Positions 8,311-9,389 of a stretch of DNA of 9,389 bases are shown here, piece by piece (within the stretch, counting starts at the first letter, position 1; each line of letters starts with the position of its first letter). Position numbers and translations under genes: made by a program. Source of the DNA: Rhodoferax sp. (GTDB taxonomy: Bacteria > Pseudomonadota > Gammaproteobacteria > Burkholderiales > Burkholderiaceae_C); the NCBI GenBank assembly GCA_030683195.1, contig JAUXQA010000480.1:1-9389 (forward strand), in the 5' to 3' direction. The notes below the pieces were generated by a model that ran no database searches, was not told where the DNA came from, and saw only the letters and a list, made by a program, of their open reading frames with translations.

Positions 8311-8342
8311 GGCTGTGAGAGTCGACTCCACACAGCCGTTTT
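8311..8342 (+). terminator. Probable intrinsic terminator after glpV
   Basis: GGCTGTG (8311-8317) and CACAGCC (8331-8337) form a perfect 7 bp stem. The intervening bases contain the palindrome GAGTCGACTC (8319-8328), which extends the hairpin with small bulges. A short T-run (TTTT, 8339-8342) follows. The T-run is weak, so readthrough into glpD is possible. Confidence 0.65.
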
Positions 8343-8345
8343 CCT

Positions 8346-8378
8346 GATTGAGGGAGCACATCCCGTGCTTCCCCAATC
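8346..8378. terminator. Second strong hairpin between glpV and glpD
   Basis: GATTGAGGGAGCAC (8346-8359) pairs with GTGCTTCCCCAATC (8365-8378) around a five-base loop. Twelve of the 14 positions are Watson-Crick pairs, one is G-T, and one (A opposite C) is mismatched. It begins only a few bases after the T-run of the preceding hairpin and ends 30 bp before the glpD ATG. No proper T-run follows on the plus strand, so it may act as a terminator backup, an mRNA-stabilising 3' end or a leader structure for glpD. Confidence 0.5.
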
Positions 8379-8408
8379 TACTTTGACTTCTACTGAGAGT
8401 GATAATTT

Positions 8409-9389
8409 ATGGCCAACGCTGTGCCGCCTTTGCCTACCCGCCGTGATGCGTTGATCAACCAGTTGTCTGAAGTGCGCCAGTACGACATCGCTATTGTCGG
8501 AGGCGGTGCGACCGGTCTTGGTGTTGCGTTGGACGCCGCTGCTCGGGGCTTCAGCGTCGTGTTGGTGGAGTCGGATGACTTCGCGAAGGGCACTTCGTCG
8601 CGATCAACCAAGCTGGTTCACGGTGGCGTGCGCTATCTCGCCCAGGGAAATATTTCTCTGGTTCGCGAGGCCTTGCATGAGCGGACAACCTTGCTCAATA
8701 ATGCGCCGCATCTGGCGCAACCCCTGCCGTTCATCATGCCTTCTTACCATTGGTGGGAAACCCCGTTCTATGGTGTCGGCCTGAAGATGTACGACGCTTT
8801 GGCTGGTAAGGCAGGCTTGGGGAAAACCGAATTTTTGAATCGGGCCGATACGCTGGCCCAGTTGCCTATGGCTCAACCTCTGGGCCTCAAGGGGGGCGTC
8901 AAATATTGGGACGGCCAGTTCAACGACGCAAGGCTTGCGCTTGCCTTGGCGAGGACCGCAGCGTTGCATGGTGCGCTGCTGGTCAACTATTGCAAAGCAG
9001 ATGATCTTCTCTACACTGATGGAAAAATCTCTGGTTTGCTGTGCCATGACGCGCTCACGGGACAGCAATACCGGATCAATGCCGGATGTGTGGTCAATGC
9101 TGCAGGAGTGTGGGTCGACGAACTCAGGCAAAAGGATGGTGTCAGCGGATCGGATGCTGCTCAGGTGCGTACCGAGGCCATAGTGGCCCCAAGCCAGGGG
9201 GTGCACTTGGTGGTTGATCGTGAGTTTTTGGACTCCAATGTGGGGCTGATGGTGCCCAAGACTGCAGATGGCCGAGTGTTGTTTGCGGTTCCCTGGTTGG
9301 GAAAGGTTATCTTGGGGACGACGGATACGCCAAGGTCAGATTTGGACAGAGAGCCTTTGCCCTTCAAAGAGGAAGTTGAGTTCATCCTC
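8409..9389 (+). CDS. glpD: FAD-dependent glycerol-3-phosphate dehydrogenase, C-terminus beyond the window
   Basis: Oxidises sn-glycerol-3-phosphate to dihydroxyacetone phosphate at the cytoplasmic membrane and passes electrons through FAD to quinone, linking glycerol to glycolysis. The first 327 residues are visible, of the roughly 500-530 usual; the reading frame is open to the last base. Seen: an N-terminal Rossmann FAD-binding motif YDIAIVGGGATGLGVALDAAARG (25-47) with the dinucleotide-contacting acidic residue at the end of VVLVES, the family signature GTSSRSTKLVHGGVRYL (61-77), the substrate-domain segment KYWDGQFNDARLAL, the VVNAAGVWVDEL motif, SQGVHLVVD and LGTTDTP. The ATG at 8409 gives the usual N-terminus; its ribosome-binding site (GAGAG) is weak. 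It lies 132 bp after glpV on the same strand, beyond two hairpins, so it may be expressed by readthrough from the transporter operon or from its own promoter, which I could not identify. Confidence 0.96.
   Translation, partial: MANAVPPLPTRRDALINQLSEVRQYDIAIVGGGATGLGVALDAAARGFSVVLVESDDFAKGTSSRSTKLVHGGVRYLAQGNISLVREALHERTTLLNNAPHLAQPLPFIMPSYHWWETPFYGVGLKMYDALAGKAGLGKTEFLNRADTLAQLPMAQPLGLKGGVKYWDGQFNDARLALALARTAALHGALLVNYCKADDLLYTDGKISGLLCHDALTGQQYRINAGCVVNAAGVWVDELRQKDGVSGSDAAQVRTEAIVAPSQGVHLVVDREFLDSNVGLMVPKTADGRVLFAVPWLGKVILGTTDTPRSDLDREPLPFKEEVEFIL

Noticed and set aside
8383..8406. TTGACT and GATAAT as a promoter immediately upstream of glpD
   Set aside because: The spacing is only 12 bp, and the -10-like hexamer abuts the ATG, leaving no room for a leader or ribosome-binding site.

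Overview
This window carries a glycerol uptake and catabolism locus, and nearly all of it is accounted for by recognisable genes. The moderately high G+C content, the codon use and the gene set (a dedicated glycerol ABC transporter beside glpR, glpK and glpD) suggest a betaproteobacterium of the Burkholderiales, perhaps a Comamonadaceae member such as Rhodoferax or Polaromonas. The taxon is an inference from gene content and style; no rRNA or other marker is present.

Layout. On the minus strand lie glycerol kinase glpK (1-1307, C-terminus cut by the window edge) and, upstream of it in transcription order, the DeoR-family repressor gene glpR (1364-2131). A roughly 160 bp A/T-rich divergent control region follows, containing several AACGAA-type repeats, mostly in 10 bp phase, and a short palindrome. 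On the plus strand comes a tightly packed transporter operon: ATPase glpS (2291-3364), ATPase glpT (3366-4442), permeases glpP (4439-5332) and glpQ (5325-6137), a small DUF2160 membrane protein here called glpU (6149-6457), and the large periplasmic binding protein glpV (6546-8276). Two hairpins separate glpV from glpD (8409 to the edge, 327 residues visible), the FAD-dependent glycerol-3-phosphate dehydrogenase. No gap between genes exceeds about 160 bp.

How it works together (family knowledge plus inference): GlpV captures glycerol in the periplasm, GlpP/GlpQ form the channel, and GlpS/GlpT power it. GlpK phosphorylates glycerol to glycerol-3-phosphate, GlpD oxidises this to dihydroxyacetone phosphate and feeds electrons to quinone, and GlpR relieves repression when glycerol-3-phosphate accumulates. 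The gene set matches the glpSTPQUV glycerol ABC system described in Rhizobium, but here glpD lies downstream of the transporter and glpRK is divergent.

The most notable point is that the two ATPases are degenerate in complementary ways. GlpS lacks the H-loop histidine, and GlpT lacks the LSGGQ signature. If they form a heterodimer, one ATP site keeps every canonical motif and the other loses both. Other points worth checking are the structured spacer between glpU and glpV, the tandem hairpins before glpD, the helically phased operator-like repeats, the missing fructose-1,6-bisphosphate loop in GlpK, and the uncharacterised GlpU.
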